Source of the DNA: Sphagnum compactum
Lineage: Eukaryota; Bryophyta; Sphagnopsida; Sphagnales
NCBI GenBank assembly: GCA_965153455.1
Contig: OZ234501.1
Location: forward strand, 9,920,001 to 9,984,000
DNA: 64,000 bases
Reading direction: 5' to 3'
Under the pieces are notes generated by a model, which worked only from the letters and a program-made list of their open reading frames with translations, was not told the origin of the DNA and searched no databases. This document shows positions 10,690-23,149 of this stretch, one piece after another (position 1 is the stretch's first letter; every line of letters begins with the position of its first letter). The position numbers and the translations under genes are program-made.

Positions 10690-11420
10690 ACCTAAGAGTT
10701 GTGGCAATTGTTGGAAAAGTTTTCTAATGTATTTGTTTGGAACAAATCTAAACTAGGATGTTTTCTATTGGAGAACATTACATAGATATGTAAGGTATCC
10801 TATAGGACCACTCCAAATAGACTATCCCTTTGGGAAGAGGCAAAACTTAATAAATAAATACAAGCTTTGGTTGCTTTGGGGAATATGTGACCAAGTAACT
10901 TGGAGTATGCATGCAAGGTTACTAATTTACTAGTAAAAAAGGATGGAAACAGGCGTTTCTGTGGGGACTACATGCCTCTAAACCTTTAAACAAGGAGAGA
11001 CACAATTCCAATGCCACTAATTGATGACATCCTTAGTTAGTTGGGACACTTTTAGTATTTTTCTACACTGACCTGCAAAGTGGTTTCTGGCAGATAAGGA
11101 TAGCATTAGGATATCGTGAAAAAACTATTGTCATCACAAAAATTGGACTTTTCTATTAGACAATGATGTTATTTGGATTAAAAAATGCCACAAGCACATT
11201 TACTAAGATGATGATGGAGGTGTTCCAAGGATGGATGTAACAATTTCTGAAGGTGTTTGTGGATGATTTAAATGTCCACAGTGCATTTTGGTCTAAACAT
11301 ATAGAACACTTGGGCATGGTGTTGACAAGATTAAATGAAGTCAACCTGAAACTAGATCCCAATTTTAATGTGTTTTTGTAATTAAGAACATAAGTTTCTT
11401 AAAACATGTAATCAGCAAGA
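10690..11420 (+). pseudogene. Reverse transcriptase domain of the gypsy element
   Basis: Ordered RT motifs are readable across several frames: VTNLLVKKDGNRRFCGDYMPLN; RRDTIPMPLIDDIL; YTDLQSGFWQIRIA; TKIGLF; MMLFGLKNATSTFTKMM; and the catalytic box FVDDL (11256-11270, normally YxDD). Stops occur at, for example, the end of the DYMPLN motif and just after GWM. The enzyme copies genomic RNA in the particle; this copy cannot make it. Confidence 0.88.
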
Positions 11421-11659
11421 AGTGTACCATGCATGACCCCTTTGAAAATAAAAGCAATAGTAAAATTTCTGATACATGTTTATGTTACCAATGTTCATGC
11501 ATTCCTGGGGCTAACTGGATATTATAAAAATTACATCAAGGGCTATGCAAAGATTATTGTTCTTTGTTTGAACTAACAAAGAGGGATGTAGTTTTCAAAT
11601 GGGTTCCCATTTGCTAAGGAACCTTTAATACATTGAAGAAAGCATTGATAAAGGCCCTG

Positions 11660-12060
11660 ATACCATATTAGTTAGATTTTAATAAGGCTTTCATACTGGA
11701 TATAAATTGGTCCATTCAAGGAGTTGGAGCAATTTTTTTCAAAGAGAGGGGCGAAAGGAACATGTGGTGGCTTATGTTAGCAAAGGCTTATGATCAGTGC
11801 ATAAGCATTTCCATTTGGTGGAGGGAGAATGTTATGCATTAATTTGGGGAATTATGCATTTAGGTAATACCTATACATGAACCACTTCACATTGAAGACA
11901 AATCATAAACCACTAAAGTGGTTGGTAACTATGTCAAATGCATATGGGAAGTGAAGCAAATGGATAAACATGTTGCAAGATTTTGATCTCAAAATTGTTC
12001 ACCGAACAAGTGCTAAACATGGTAATGTTGATGCATTAAATTGCAACCCTGTCAGCCCAC
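11660..12060 (+). pseudogene. RNase H domain remnant
   Basis: LDFNKAFILDINWSIQGVGAIFF near 11672-11740 is the start of a Ty3-type RNase H (usual form D-S-I-G-VL). It is followed by a frame with LLQDFDLKIVHRTSAKHGNVDALN at about 11970-12040, the conserved tail before the integrase linker. Acidic residues are partly retained and several stops interrupt the reading. Confidence 0.75.
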
Positions 12061-12629
12061 CAATAGAAGGTAAGGATTTTGTGGATGAAATACACGATCT
12101 AAAGATGGTAAAAAAGATGGGCATTCAAATTTGGGTGGGCAAAAAAAATCTAAGGCATGATGGAGTAGCACCATGTGGATTTGAATTTCCATAGATTTAT
12201 GTGGTTGAAGTTAAAAAACAAATCTTGGAAAAAAACTTGGAAGAAAACCAAAAGGATTTAGGGGATGTGGAAGCTATTGAAACAACGTAAGCTCAACCTT
12301 CTAAGAAGAGATGCCTGCTAATGCCTTCAAAGAATTTGCTGCTACCTATTAATGTGAAACTACATCTGGAGTTGGCCTTGGTAGCTGAAGAGATGGTGGA
12401 CCTAGGAGATGATTCAAATGAATCTACTAGAGAAGCAAATGAAGAGGACCAAAAAAATGAACACCACAATGACATCTACAATGATATTAATTATCTCATT
12501 GTTTTGAATGGAAGGAGAATGCATGATGAATGTGTGTCACAAGAATCAAATATAATTAATAAGAGGATATTCAATTATTACTAACATGGTGATGCATTTT
12601 TTTCAAAGGACACATTGTGCCAAAACTAG

Positions 12630-13260
12630 GAAAAAGAAAGCAAATCATTGAAGACATGCATGCTGAGTTAGGACACTTCAATGAATAACACACCTTGGCT
12701 GAGATTTGCAAAAGGTACTATTGGCACAATCGCACTGAGGAAGTCGACAAGGTAGTGAGAGCATGTCATCAATGTTAGTTGGGAAAGAGGACAGAAGCAC
12801 TAGGTTTGATATTGAAGAGCTTAAAAGCATACCTATATTCATGACCTATTTTATTGCGTTGCTTTGGACATAGCTAGTCCACTTCCTAAAACCAAGTCTG
12901 GCAACAGGTACATATTAATTGCCATCAACCATAATTCAAAATGGTGCGAAGCTAAGGCTATCCCTGATCATATAACAGCAACTACTACAACTTTTCTTGA
13001 AGAAGAGATTATTTGCTGGTATGGAGTTCCGAGATTTTTGTTAATTAACAATGGCGAAAAATGGGCCAGTGAGTTTGACAATTTGTGCAAAGTTTATGGA
13101 ATACAACACCAATTCACTACACCTCAATGGGCACGCTGCAATGGCATGGTAGAATGCATGATAAAAACTATCAAACATGGTGTTATTATGTTATTTAGTC
13201 TTCTAGAATATGTAGACATATGGGATTCACAATTACAACATATTTTGTTTGGATACTGGT
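12630..13260 (+). pseudogene. Integrase: HHCC zinc finger and rve catalytic core
   Basis: The zinc-binding part reads AELGHFNE…ICKRYYWHN…VVRACHQC, ending in a stop. The core begins near 12864 with MDIASPLPKTKSGNRYILIAIN, then KWCEAKAIPDH. Next comes GVPRFLLINNGEKWASEF, where the second catalytic Asp is replaced by Asn. Last is ARCNGMVECMIKTIKHG, with the catalytic Glu retained. The core stays open for 135 codons, the longest sense frame of the element, but the D-to-N change and upstream stops make it inactive. Confidence 0.88.
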
Positions 13261-13499
13261 GTGGGATGTAGGCCAACACCAAATTTTCACCTTTTATGAT
13301 CATGACTGGATGAATGCCTGAGCTAAAGGTGGACAATTATTTGGATATACTGACACAAGAGATTATGAGATTGGAGTGGAGAAGATGGCAAAACATGTTA
13401 TTGCCAAGATGGAATTGATTGTTGGCATGCATTTTAACACTCTTGGGTATGTGGACAAGGCACAACATAATCAAAAAAAGATGTATGCTCTAAGAAAAA

Positions 13500-13735
13500 G
13501 GGAAATAGATGTTTCCAAGTGTTGTTGCAAGAAAAGACATGGTGAAGATGAAAAAGCGAAGAATGAAGAAGGCTCTAGAAGCAAATTGGGAAGGACCATA
13601 CTTGTTTGTAGGGTATGTTGATGAAAAGGAACTAATTGAGTCTCATGAAGGAGGACACATATGCATTATCAAGGGGTGTGATGGAGATCAGTAGCAGCGG
13701 CCATTAAAGGATCTTAAATTATTTTATCTTGCAAT
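13500..13735 (+). pseudogene. Integrase C-terminal GPY/F module
   Basis: MKKALEANWEGPYLFVGYVD…HEGGHICIIKGCDGDQ followed by a stop and RPLKDLKLF resembles the GPY/F module that ends many Ty3/gypsy integrases. No chromodomain is recognisable behind it. A frame change separates it from the core. Confidence 0.6.
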
Positions 13736-13769
13736 GTGATTTGATGGAAGCTACAAGGTTGTAACTAAA

Positions 13770-13781
13770 CCAAGATGGGGA
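13770..13781 (+). promoter_or_regulatory. Polypurine tract candidate
   Basis: The purine-rich tract around AAGATGGGGA sits directly before the proposed TG start of the 3' LTR, where plus-strand DNA synthesis is primed. Confidence 0.5.
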
Positions 13782-14503
13782 TGGTTACATATGTAATCTA
13801 AAGGCATATCTTGTGTATTGTAGGACATAGTTAGGGTTTTTTTTTTGGTGCTTTATTGCATGGTGATTTGACCGTCACCTTTTGGCAGTTTGTCCTTGAA
13901 GAAGAGAGGTGATGGTAGCCAGCAGTGAGTATGCTATTACTTCTTTTCTTCAATTTCTAGTTTGTGGTTGAGTGTTGCGTTGGCTGATACGCTTTGTGAG
14001 GATTTGCTGGACAAAGGCGTTGTATAGTGCAAATTTGACGGATGGAGATAAGGAGAGAGAGGAAGGATTTAAGGGAGCAACATTCTTGGCAAAAGAAGCT
14101 AAATATTTTGTGAAAATTGATGTTGCTTTGGGTTGTTTTGTTCTTGGCAAGATGAAGGCTATATCCCAATTTTACTTTCCATTGCGTAAACAACTTTCTT
14201 TGAACTCGTAGAGCAAAATAATGTCTACGATGTGTTGTGTTTTCCTTAACTTGAAATCGGAGGTGGTGGAAAGGATGACAGTGTTTAGGTTCATAAGTCT
14301 TACAAGTCCAATGTGCACAAGTTTGGGAAAATTCTTCTCTATTGTGGGATAATGGAATAAGGGTCCCTGGGTTTGGAATGTGTGTGTTAATTCCTGAAAG
14401 TCTGTTTCCAAGATACTATCAATAAACTTGTCAATTGTGTGAATAAGTTGTGTGTATCAGAGCCAATGCAAGTCATGTGGTGGCCAAAACTTCTCTGCCC
14501 CCA
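13782..14503 (+). repeat. 3' LTR
   Basis: It is a direct copy of 6200-7089 with many substitutions and about 165 bp missing after TTTGGAAT. Near 14450-14470 it reads GTATCAGAGCCAATG, which is close to a Met-tRNA primer site although it lies inside the LTR. The corresponding part of the 5' LTR is rearranged. Confidence 0.87.
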
Positions 14504-14639
14504 ATTTTGGTTACACCGGAACCATTCTAATTAATGGTTTAGAACTGGTTCTCGACCAAATTCAAGAACCACCCAACACTGGTTGGAAACAAGGAATCCC
14601 ACACATGTGATCATATGCTTATTCCATGGTGTCTGTGCT

Positions 14640-15335
14640 CCATTGTACAACCACAACTTCTTAACGTGAGACCGTCCTACTATAGTTCGGGCACACGTCT
14701 ATGAGGCACGCACACCTGACACCAGTGTCGAAGCTCATTAATATGCTTAAAAATATAGAGAGTAGGTTTCCACGTCGACGAAACTCTTGGCTCGCCCTAG
14801 CTAATTAGTTGGAAGATAGCCGCCTATCCTGAGTAGGGTTCTCTTCGTGTTTAAGAAAACTATTATATATCCGAGTATTGAATATTTCCGGGTATACTAA
14901 ATAGGTATTGTATATATATAATATATACCTGACCCGAGTACAGGTGTGTGGCGGACACCCATCAGAGTCTTGGAATACTACAGGGAAATAATGGATCAGA
15001 AGAAGGCCCGCTGTTATATTGCCGGGTACTAAATTTGAAGTCCTTTGACTACCACCCCTCTGTCTATGGGAGATTTCATTTCAGAGGATCGGTGGCAGAC
15101 ACCCCATCAGACTAGTGGGCTACTACCACAAGGAGATAATGGATCAGGAGGCGCACTACTGTTCAGATAAATACTGGGCACATTTGATTAGGTCCCACTA
15201 AATTATTCAATATTTAATATTTAACTAATCCCTTAATTGAACCCCATCCTTAGTCTGCTCAACAAAATCATTCGTAGTCTACACCGAATTCCGTGATCAA
15301 TCAATATGATTGGGGGCTCTGGAACATGATTTCTT
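14640..15335 (+). repeat. LTR-like remnant with internal tandem duplication
   Basis: The stretch differs in composition from its neighbours. It has a TATATATA core near 14911-14925. It holds a roughly 145-bp imperfect direct duplication: about 14943-15030 and 15086-15170 share GTGGC-GACACCC-ATCAGA and ATAATGGATCAG. It ends near 15310 at ATTGGGGGCTCTGG, which resembles a primer site behind an LTR (TGGGGGCTC is the start of a Pro-tRNA-type PBS). No pol sequence follows, so a solo or truncated LTR is proposed. Confidence 0.35.
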
Positions 15336-15539
15336 CCGATCCCCCATAGTGACCCAGATTTGATGGTTTTGCTCTTCTGGATCAGATTTGGGTACTCTCT
15401 CTATGTTCCTTCTTTTCTTTTCCCGTTTTGCAGGGTGTTTGTTTAATGAAGTTTGGCAGGGTTTCATCATCCGGTTACATGTTTCATTAATAGTCTTGTG
15501 AGGTAGTAGATCCTCTATAGTCTAGAGACTACCTAATAG

Positions 15540-15860
15540 GTAGTACCTACTTGTAGCAGGTGGTGGATAATATCAGAACTTTAAAGAAGCAAATCTGTAA
15601 ATGCAACAACACTTATTCATTCCTAAAATGCAGGATTTGTTTATTTGGATTTGATTTGTTCGCGGTGATTAGGAGCTGTGCATTCCCAAGGGACGCCCAA
15701 AACTTGGGCCAAACTCGAACAACAGTCATCAACCTGTTCTCTTGTGTATGGGATGATGGGTGCACAACATAGTGATTTGTCGTTGCTTGACAATCCCCTG
15801 TGTAACCATGGTTCACAAAGCAAATTAAAATGCATGGCAGTTGTGCTTTCATTCAGAGGG
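15540..15860. other. Non-coding, no gene recognised
   Basis: Overlapping short frames occur on both strands (15560-15889), but none shows a motif. The stretch leads directly into repeat R2. Confidence 0.4.
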
Positions 15861-16545
15861 CCAGAGTGAACCAGCCCCCATGACTGCACCAGTTGGCCAT
15901 TCTGTCCATAGGAGGGGCTGTGTTTACCATCTGCCTCTTTACCCTATGTTAATCAGCATTCTATTATAGTCAATCTCTTTTGCTTGCTGACGTTAGATCA
16001 TTTGTTTGGGTGCTAATTTTTTCCCAACCCTGACCTCCATGCTACCCTCCCACCTAGCTACCCTACTGACTTATATCTTAGCCCTGTCTATGAACTAACA
16101 ACTAATCCTTTATTTATCTTTTATGTTTTGATAAAACATATATTTATTCCGGGCTAAACTCTTATCTCTTTTTTGCTAAACTTTAATTTTTGGTAAAAAT
16201 TTTATTTGTTCTTGGCAAAAAAATTATCTCTTGGAAAAATTTATATCTCTTCTTGGTTAAACTTTTATATCTTCTTGGTGAAATTTTTATCTCTTTCTAA
16301 AACCTCAATCTTTTCTTCATTAAACTTTTATCTCTTGACAAAACTTATATCTCTTCTTGGCTACACTTTTATATTTTGGCTAAATTTTTTTTTCCTTCTA
16401 CAATTTTATTTCCCTTTTCTTGTTATAAAATATTTTATTCTAATTTTTTTTCAACATCATGATTTTTATTTCTTTATTTTTCTTCTAATTATAACAAAAT
16501 TCAAAACTATCATCATATTTTTTTAATCATTAACAATGGATATTT
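15860..16545 (+). repeat. Dispersed repeat R2, copy 1
   Basis: It shares an ordered series of blocks with 59565-60820: GAGTGAACCAGCC; CA-TTGG-C-TTCTGTCCATAGGA; the GACCTCCA…CTACC…CTAGCTACCCT block; and a pyrimidine-rich minisatellite of degenerate 22-24-bp units such as TTGGCTAAACTTTTATCTC. The apparent 106-codon hydrophobic frame at 16206-16526 is a by-product of the T-rich minisatellite. Confidence 0.75.
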
Positions 16546-19260
16546 TGTGTGCAACATTGGGTATTACCTAAAACATAAGAAATCCAACCAAGATTTTATG
16601 CTTCAAATGCCACTATTGCATAGTTTTATTCTATTTTTTCCTTTTTAAAGTATTTTTCATCACAATGGAAAAACTATGGTTGAAGGTATTGCATACATTG
16701 GACCAATCATGATGTGATGAGATTTGAATGACAATGGACCAAGTTTTCATAATACCTTCATGTTGAGATGGGGCTCCTATTACAAAATTGAAATGCAGTT
16801 AACCCAAGTCCTTGCAATTCCCATATCATTTTTGCTACCAATTATATTTAGGTCAGAAAAAGGTTGGAAGATGCAAGTTTTCTTATCCACCACCTAGATT
16901 ATGGCAACCAGAAAGTTTAGGAAACTACAATACCCACATTGTCAATATCTAATACAAATGTCCAAGTTTAGGTCAATGTAATTCTTACATAATCAATTGC
17001 ATCAACCCTAAATTATGTAAACATTTGAACTAATGGAACCTGAACCTTCATCAGAAACTAATTAATTTCATACAAATGACCAAAAAACCTTTAACCTTAT
17101 TTGTAAATTTTGTTTGCATAAACCATAAATTATGTATGCATTACAATCTAATGGATGCATAGGCTTTTAAATTTGAAAAACTAAGCAGACCTATACAAAT
17201 GAACCAAAAAATTTTGAATTAAAACCTTTTTATGGAACAAAAAATCCTTACATTGACCCTCAATTGAATAAACACAAGAAAAATTGGTTGCATAACTTTA
17301 ATGCTAAAATTTAACAATTTTTTTACACCTAAGTGTTAAACCTACTTTTGGAATTATTTTTGCATAACCCTAGATTGTGTACAGACTATAAACATTAGAC
17401 ATATAATTGTAATAAAAATATGAAATAATTATATATAAGTACTAATAAAACTTGTGCTTTAAACTTAATTTGGGGGGAGGAACCCCAACCCCTAATAAAT
17501 GTAAACAAAACAAGTGGGAAGGTTTATATCATTCATACCTTTGCCATGGAATCACCTTCATTTTCCTCTCCTTTAGTAGATGAAGGAAAAAAGAAAAATA
17601 GGAACCTCTTTATATATATGTGTATGTGAATACATAAATTCACCTTTAAAGTATTCCATGAAAATAATATAAATACTAACAAAAAGGTTAGCTTAAACCC
17701 AGTGTCCCACCTATTTATTTGAAGCAGATATTCTGCAAAAGTTTAAATGAGGCTAATGTAATGTGAACCTGGGTCAATTGACGACGTGGGTATTGCAATT
17801 TGAAGGGTTTTATGGAGAACCCAAACCATTGAAAATAGAACATTAAGAGTTTGCAATATTCACATAAACAAATTGGTCTTTGCACCAACAGGTCATTTCA
17901 TGAAGGTGGGCAATATAATTATAAAAGTATTAAAATACATTTTTTCTTTAAGGTTATTGTGCGGGTATTTCGTGATAAAGATAATGAGAGTATTGCATAA
18001 TTAGTCATTTTAATAATGACCCTCAACTTGCATTCATGAATGTATTGCTTAAATGCTCTAGCATGGCCACAAAATGTGTTAACCTTATTAGATGAAGTTA
18101 AATTGCCCATTTGGTTTATGGTAAATGTAATCCATTTGTGGTGGATGGGGGTATTATGTGCAACATCGCATAAAATGATCCCAAAATCTACAAATTCCAA
18201 AATTAGATTTCAAAATTAAAACAAGTGGATTGATACAAAATGTTCAACCAAACTACAAAAATGATGGTAACAAAAAACATCATGCTAGAAGTTAAGCTAC
18301 AATGGCACAATACAAAAATGGTGGGTACATGCACTAAAGCCTCACTACAAGTTCGACTACAATGACACATCTATGATTATTCATCCAAGGAGGATGAACT
18401 AAATGCAATGCCCATATTGGTGTGATAATTTGTTATAACTATTGTAGCTTTTGTGGCACGATGATGAGTGAACAACTAACAATGTTCAAGTGCAAGTCAA
18501 ATCACATCAGCCATAAAAGCCTCCTTTGTTGTGCTTCGAAACCTAGCACAAAAAAAATGTTAAAACAAATTAGATTCCAATTAAAATATACAAATAATGT
18601 TAATAGAAGAAAATAGTTTAAGTATGCAAACATACCATCCATGAATATTTTTGAATCATGATACTTTGATATTGCATTCATTTCTTTTGTTCAGTTGCAC
18701 TTATTGGATTTCGATGTCCAATTCCGAGCACCCCATGCAATTTTGAAAAGTTTTGCATAGGCAACTTTGCTTATTCAAATTGCTTTGAAAAGATTGTCAT
18801 TTTTTTTCAAGCCGTGCCCAGGCACTTTGTGGGATGAACCCCAGCCCCCATGCTAGAATGCCAATGATGTCAACCAACATGTCGAAGGTTAAACATACCA
18901 ACAAGGGCTAATGTACCTCTTGCATTTGTTGTGCTTGGGTTTGAAACTCATCCCACTTAGATTTCGCTTTCTTTTTAACTCAATCAAAAGCCTTCTTCTC
19001 ATTCTATTTTTGCCTTGCATGCAGGTTGTTCAAAATACAAACATTCACAGAAGTGTGGTTTTATCACCTAAGACCTTCAAGACGAGTAGATGGACACCTA
19101 CATCTACCCAATTGCATCTGAAGGCCATGTGTTTAGTCCAAATGTCTATGAAACAACCATTTAACCACATAAGAACTAATGCATGCATTCACTTTACAAC
19201 ACATTGCAAATTTTTTTTAAAATTAAAAAACTAACAAACGGGGGCAAGGTGCAAAATGTA
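16546..19260. other. AT-rich intergenic DNA, no gene recognised
   Basis: I see no protein motif, tRNA or structured repeat that I can defend. The 93-codon minus frame at 17919-18200 and smaller plus frames have no recognisable domains. Confidence 0.5.
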
Positions 19261-19271
19261 CCTAAAGACAT

Positions 19272-19378
19272 AGGCAATGGCAATGGCGCGATGGAGTTCA
19301 TGTTAGAATAAGCGATGGCAATGGCACAATGGAGCTCACACTAACATGAACAATGGCACTAGAGATGGAGCTATGTGT
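19272..19378 (+). repeat. Minisatellite, about 39-bp unit, 2.5 copies
   Basis: Units beginning AATGGCAATGGC-C-ATGGAG, GATGGCAATGGCACAATGGAG and AATGGCACTAGAGATGGAG follow each other at about 39-40 bp. Confidence 0.6.
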
Positions 19379-19544
19379 GTTGTTCCTAGAGACACTTGAC
19401 ACTAAAATGTTGGGCCACCAAAAAAGCAAGAAGGGGAAGAAGAAGAGGGGTTGCAAGCTTTAGAATGGGGTTGGGAGGTTTGTAAAACAAGTTTGAAAAA
19501 CAAAGATAAAAGAAAAGGGGACGTTTTTTTTAACCCACCCAAAA

Positions 19545-19621
19545 TGAAATTATTGCCGGTGGTTGGCCAACCCAAAGTTAGTGGATGAATTGCCGTCCAT
19601 CCAAAACAAAACTGGTGTAGT
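19545..19621 (-). mobile_element. Possible CACTA-type terminus
   Basis: Read on the minus strand from 19621, the sequence starts CACTACACCAGTTTTG and continues with paired TTGGATGGACGG / TTGGGTTGGCC words. CACTA elements begin CACTAC or CACTAG and carry short subterminal repeats. I did not find a partner end, so this may be a truncated element. Confidence 0.35.
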
Positions 19622-19639
19622 GGGCTAGTTCACTCAAGC

Positions 19640-21600
19640 CCATTGAAAATAATTATGTATTTCACACTCACCTAATATGGATTCATTGTTTAATATGGAA
19701 AATAATAAGGTTTTCTAAGCATGATACATTTTTTAGATCTATTGATTTTGGATTAAAATGGTTGGCTATATAACACTTCAATTTATATGTAAAACAGGTA
19801 GAATTCTACATTAAAATTTGTGTCTTTGGAACTCCCTCATGTAATATTAATTAAAATAGGATTTTGAGCTAGATTTAGATGGCCAAACACACACCTTTAT
19901 TATGTACCAATTTTTTTGTGCCTTTATTGAATATTCTATTAAACATTAATAATAAGTCTACATAAAAGTCTTTAATTATTGTGAGATTAAACAAAGTAAA
20001 GCTAAAATGAGCTTTTTCGTTACTTTCCAATCTATTATGTATATGTCATGATTGGAAATACATGAAAACATTGTAAATATTTTCGTAATTTTCTATCATC
20101 AAACATTGGTTTGATTACACATCACAAGTTTTCAATTTTTGCATAGACTTATGTTTATTTATGTTTAATAAGAAGGTGATTATCCCCTAGGACTTTAAGG
20201 TATAATAACCATTTTTCAAGAAGGAATATTTAAATACAAAATATAAGAGTTAATGAAGATAGGGCCACTTACAATTGGGATAGGATCAATTTTCATGATT
20301 TTCTTCACATCAATGTACTAACTATAACATTTTGATGTCAAAAATATCAAAAAAAATAAAAATAATATTGAAAATAAAAAAGATTCAACAAGTGGTTCAC
20401 TATGGTATCAACATGTTGTTTATGTGAACTCAAAAAATGGATATGACCAATGATATGTTGATACCTACATTAACCAAACATGAACCAAGGGCAATCACAT
20501 TAATAGGAGCCAAAACAATTGTAACCAATGTTTGGTTTTGATTTTGTGTGCTTTTGCATAAAAAAATAATGTTGCGAGTTTTTAATGGGTTTACATGGTA
20601 ATGTTTCTAATGTATTATAGGAACATGTGAAACCATATTGATTGAACCTTATAATGAAAAGCATTCATAAAGCACCATGTTTTTGGTGTATTTTTTATTT
20701 TTAAAAGACTTGAAATGCTTTTTAAATGACATAATCATGTACAATAATCATCCACCCCTTTACATAATAATATAATATAGTATGACAAAACATGAATATT
20801 TTTAGCTATTGTAAAATTGATGGATTTATGATCCATTGCCTTTAATAAACAATTGTATTCTACCACATCATCATGACAAGCAATTGCATTACTTTCTAAG
20901 CAATCACCCAAGTAGGCAAATGTGTCTCATTTTATCTTGGTTGCACTTAAGTAGAATATTAATATGGATTTTTTTGAAATTTGGATTGTATTTGTGCATG
21001 TTTTTATCTTCATATGTAAAACATTATTAAACAAATTACAGAAAACTTGTATTGAAAAATTACAAGCAAGAAGGAATGGTCAAATTTGAAGTCTATATAA
21101 CATTAAAAGAAAAAATTGTCATATTGCAAATACTAGTCGCAATCAACAATTACAATTAAAATTTCATTAATTACATAAGTTTAATCACACACAACTTAAC
21201 ATCACAAATGTTAACCTCATTGTGACATTAGTGTAGCCAAAGGATGAAATATACAATCAATGGATATGATTTCATCTACTAACCAACCATATACCCCTTA
21301 CAACTTCTTCCCATTATTTGTGACTAAATGTTTTGGACCAATTATTAGTTGCCACATGGCAACACAACTAAATTTCCAAGAAAATTCATTTTAAAATACA
21401 AGTTTGATCTTGCTTGTCTGTTTAAAATGAAACATGATGTCATCACATGGAATGATAATTAATTTTTGGCCATAACGTATTCAAAATAAATATCTAGGTA
21501 TGTAGGTAGTTGGTAGATATTCATATTAGCCTTGAAGTCAAACCTCTTTAATTGGTTGATCCCAAATGACAATTTTGTTTTTATGATTTTCAATGTTTCA
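19640..21600. other. AT-rich intergenic DNA, no gene recognised
   Basis: No feature supported. The small frame at 20836-21030 is unremarkable. Confidence 0.5.
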
Positions 21601-21662
21601 TGTGCACTTCCTTATATATTCCACAAAATTAAGTTTTGAAGGGGGTAATCATAATATCTTAC

Positions 21663-21923
21663 CCAAGCACACAAGTATGGATCAGCAGCCATCAAGCTGC
21701 TGTTGCTGCTGCTCCTCCTCCTCCTCATGAATCCTGCACCAAAGCTACCTTCTGCTAGCTGCTTTTTTTCTTTGGTTTGCGAGCGGTGCTGCTGCGGCGG
21801 CAAAGAGGTGGGATCCAGTGAAGGATGAGCCGAGACGAGAACATCCTCTCCGGACTCTCCGGGCTGCGAGACAACGCGCGACGGGACGCGACGAGATTCG
21901 AGCCTGCGTGGAGGCGGTTGCAA
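21663..21923 (-). CDS. Candidate first coding exon, Arg/Ser-rich N-terminus
   Basis: The minus strand opens at an ATG at 21923 and runs 87 codons to a good donor, TGG|GTAAGATATT (donor bases 21653-21662). The first part is GC-rich, unlike the flanks. The product starts MQPPPRRLESRRVPSRVVS and later has RRRRSSSNSS and MAADPYLCAW, a basic, Ser-rich, acid-poor start that would suit an organelle transit peptide. The phase at the donor is 0. No downstream exon is recognisable at lower coordinates, so the gene may have long introns, leave the window, or be dead. A CAG/GGA microsatellite (21695-21730) lies inside. Confidence 0.35.
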
Positions 21924-22084
21924 GATACTACTACTACTGCTGCTTACTAGGTTAGGTTTTGAACCATAGTTACTGTACTTGGTTTAGATCTTTGGTTTGG
22001 TTTGGTTTGGTTTTGTTTTGTTTTTTTTCGTTTTTTCACTCAAGGTTTAGGCTATCTGGGTTCAAGTCTCCCATTGGTATGTAT

Positions 22085-22462
22085 TATATTATTGTTGGCC
22101 TTGCCTTAGTTGGCAAGGATATTGTGTTTAGATTCATTATAGAGTATACTAGCTTAAGGGATTTTGGCCCCTAGGTGATAAATAATAGGTCTATTTTTAT
22201 TGTGAGGATTTTTGAAAGATGATATTTTGGCTTGTGTTGAAACTTGAGATTAGTTTCCGAGTTATAATACCTCGAAGAATTTTGGTTTCTTTTAGAAGAT
22301 TTTTTGAAGACTCTATTTTTGCATGGTGAAATATTTGAGTTTCCATAATTCTTCTTTTTTTGCCATAACATACTTCTTAATGTACAATCAACTTTATTGT
22401 GGTGGAGTAAAGGAATATTTGCTTGCCATTTTGAACAAGGCCATAGTGTGTGACACACCCCT
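22085..22462 (+). repeat. Dispersed repeat R1, copy B
   Basis: This is the longer copy of the repeat seen inverted at 66-392; blocks align from GGCCTTGCC to GTGTGTGACACACCC. A GGTTCAAGTCTCCC word just upstream (about 22069) resembles a pol III B box, so a tRNA-related head is possible but unproven. Confidence 0.8.
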
Positions 22463-23149
22463 TGTTATTACTTCGGATTCTTGCCTGCCCCCACGTTTTG
22501 TTTTTGGTTTCAGTTTCCCCTTGCATGTATTTTACTTACGGTTTTCCCCCCTTGCAAAATAGATACCATTAGTACCTTGGCCATTTCAACACATGTCTGT
22601 CAAATAATTGATTAATTTTGAAAAATTCATTTCAACAAATGTAATATTCTTAAATATTTATTATTATCCTTCACAATAATTTTTGATTTGGAAGAAACAA
22701 TTTTTGAAAATTTCAACATTTCTGAAAATAATATAATTAGTGTCGAATTGGCCAAGGTACTAGGGTATTTCATTGCAAACAAATAGAGCATGGCTACCAC
22801 TATTTTTGGCCTGGACTAATAGCCCTTCCTAAGAACATTGGGTGTTTTGTTCCAGTTCATTGAAGAAAGGGTGATAGCACTTTACTAAAATGTCCAAAGT
22901 AAGTTTATTGAGCTTTCTTTAAATCTAATACCTCAAATTGTGGTAGTTTGCACTTGAATGTATGTTTGGGTTGATAATTGATTTTTCCCACATTACTTTA
23001 GAACAACACATGTATAATAATTAAACCCAAATTTTTTTTGAATTACTTCTAAACATTAAAAATTATCCATCTTAAAATTAGATTACCTAGTTTTTGTCAT
23101 CTAAACTTCCAATTTGGACGTTCCCAAGTTAAACACATGCCATTAATGG

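Larger units (their letters stand above)
6200..14503 (+). mobile_element. Ty3/gypsy LTR retrotransposon, complete but decayed (about 8.3 kb)
   Basis: Two direct LTR copies bracket gag, protease, RT, RNase H and integrase in that order, the Ty3/gypsy (Metaviridae-type) arrangement. A Met-tRNA-type primer site follows the 5' LTR and a purine tract precedes the 3' LTR. Every domain carries stops or frameshifts, and the 3' LTR lacks about 165 bp found in the 5' LTR. It is therefore an old, non-autonomous copy. I could not define the target duplication; outer limits are good to about 10 bp on the 3' sides and about 20 bp on the 5' sides. Confidence 0.92.

Noticed and set aside
15560-15889. Cluster of overlapping frames on both strands
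   Set aside because: Mutually overlapping short frames without motifs; more likely chance openings in GC-balanced DNA.
16206-16526. 106-residue hydrophobic frame resembling a membrane protein
   Set aside because: It is the translation of a T-rich minisatellite within repeat R2.
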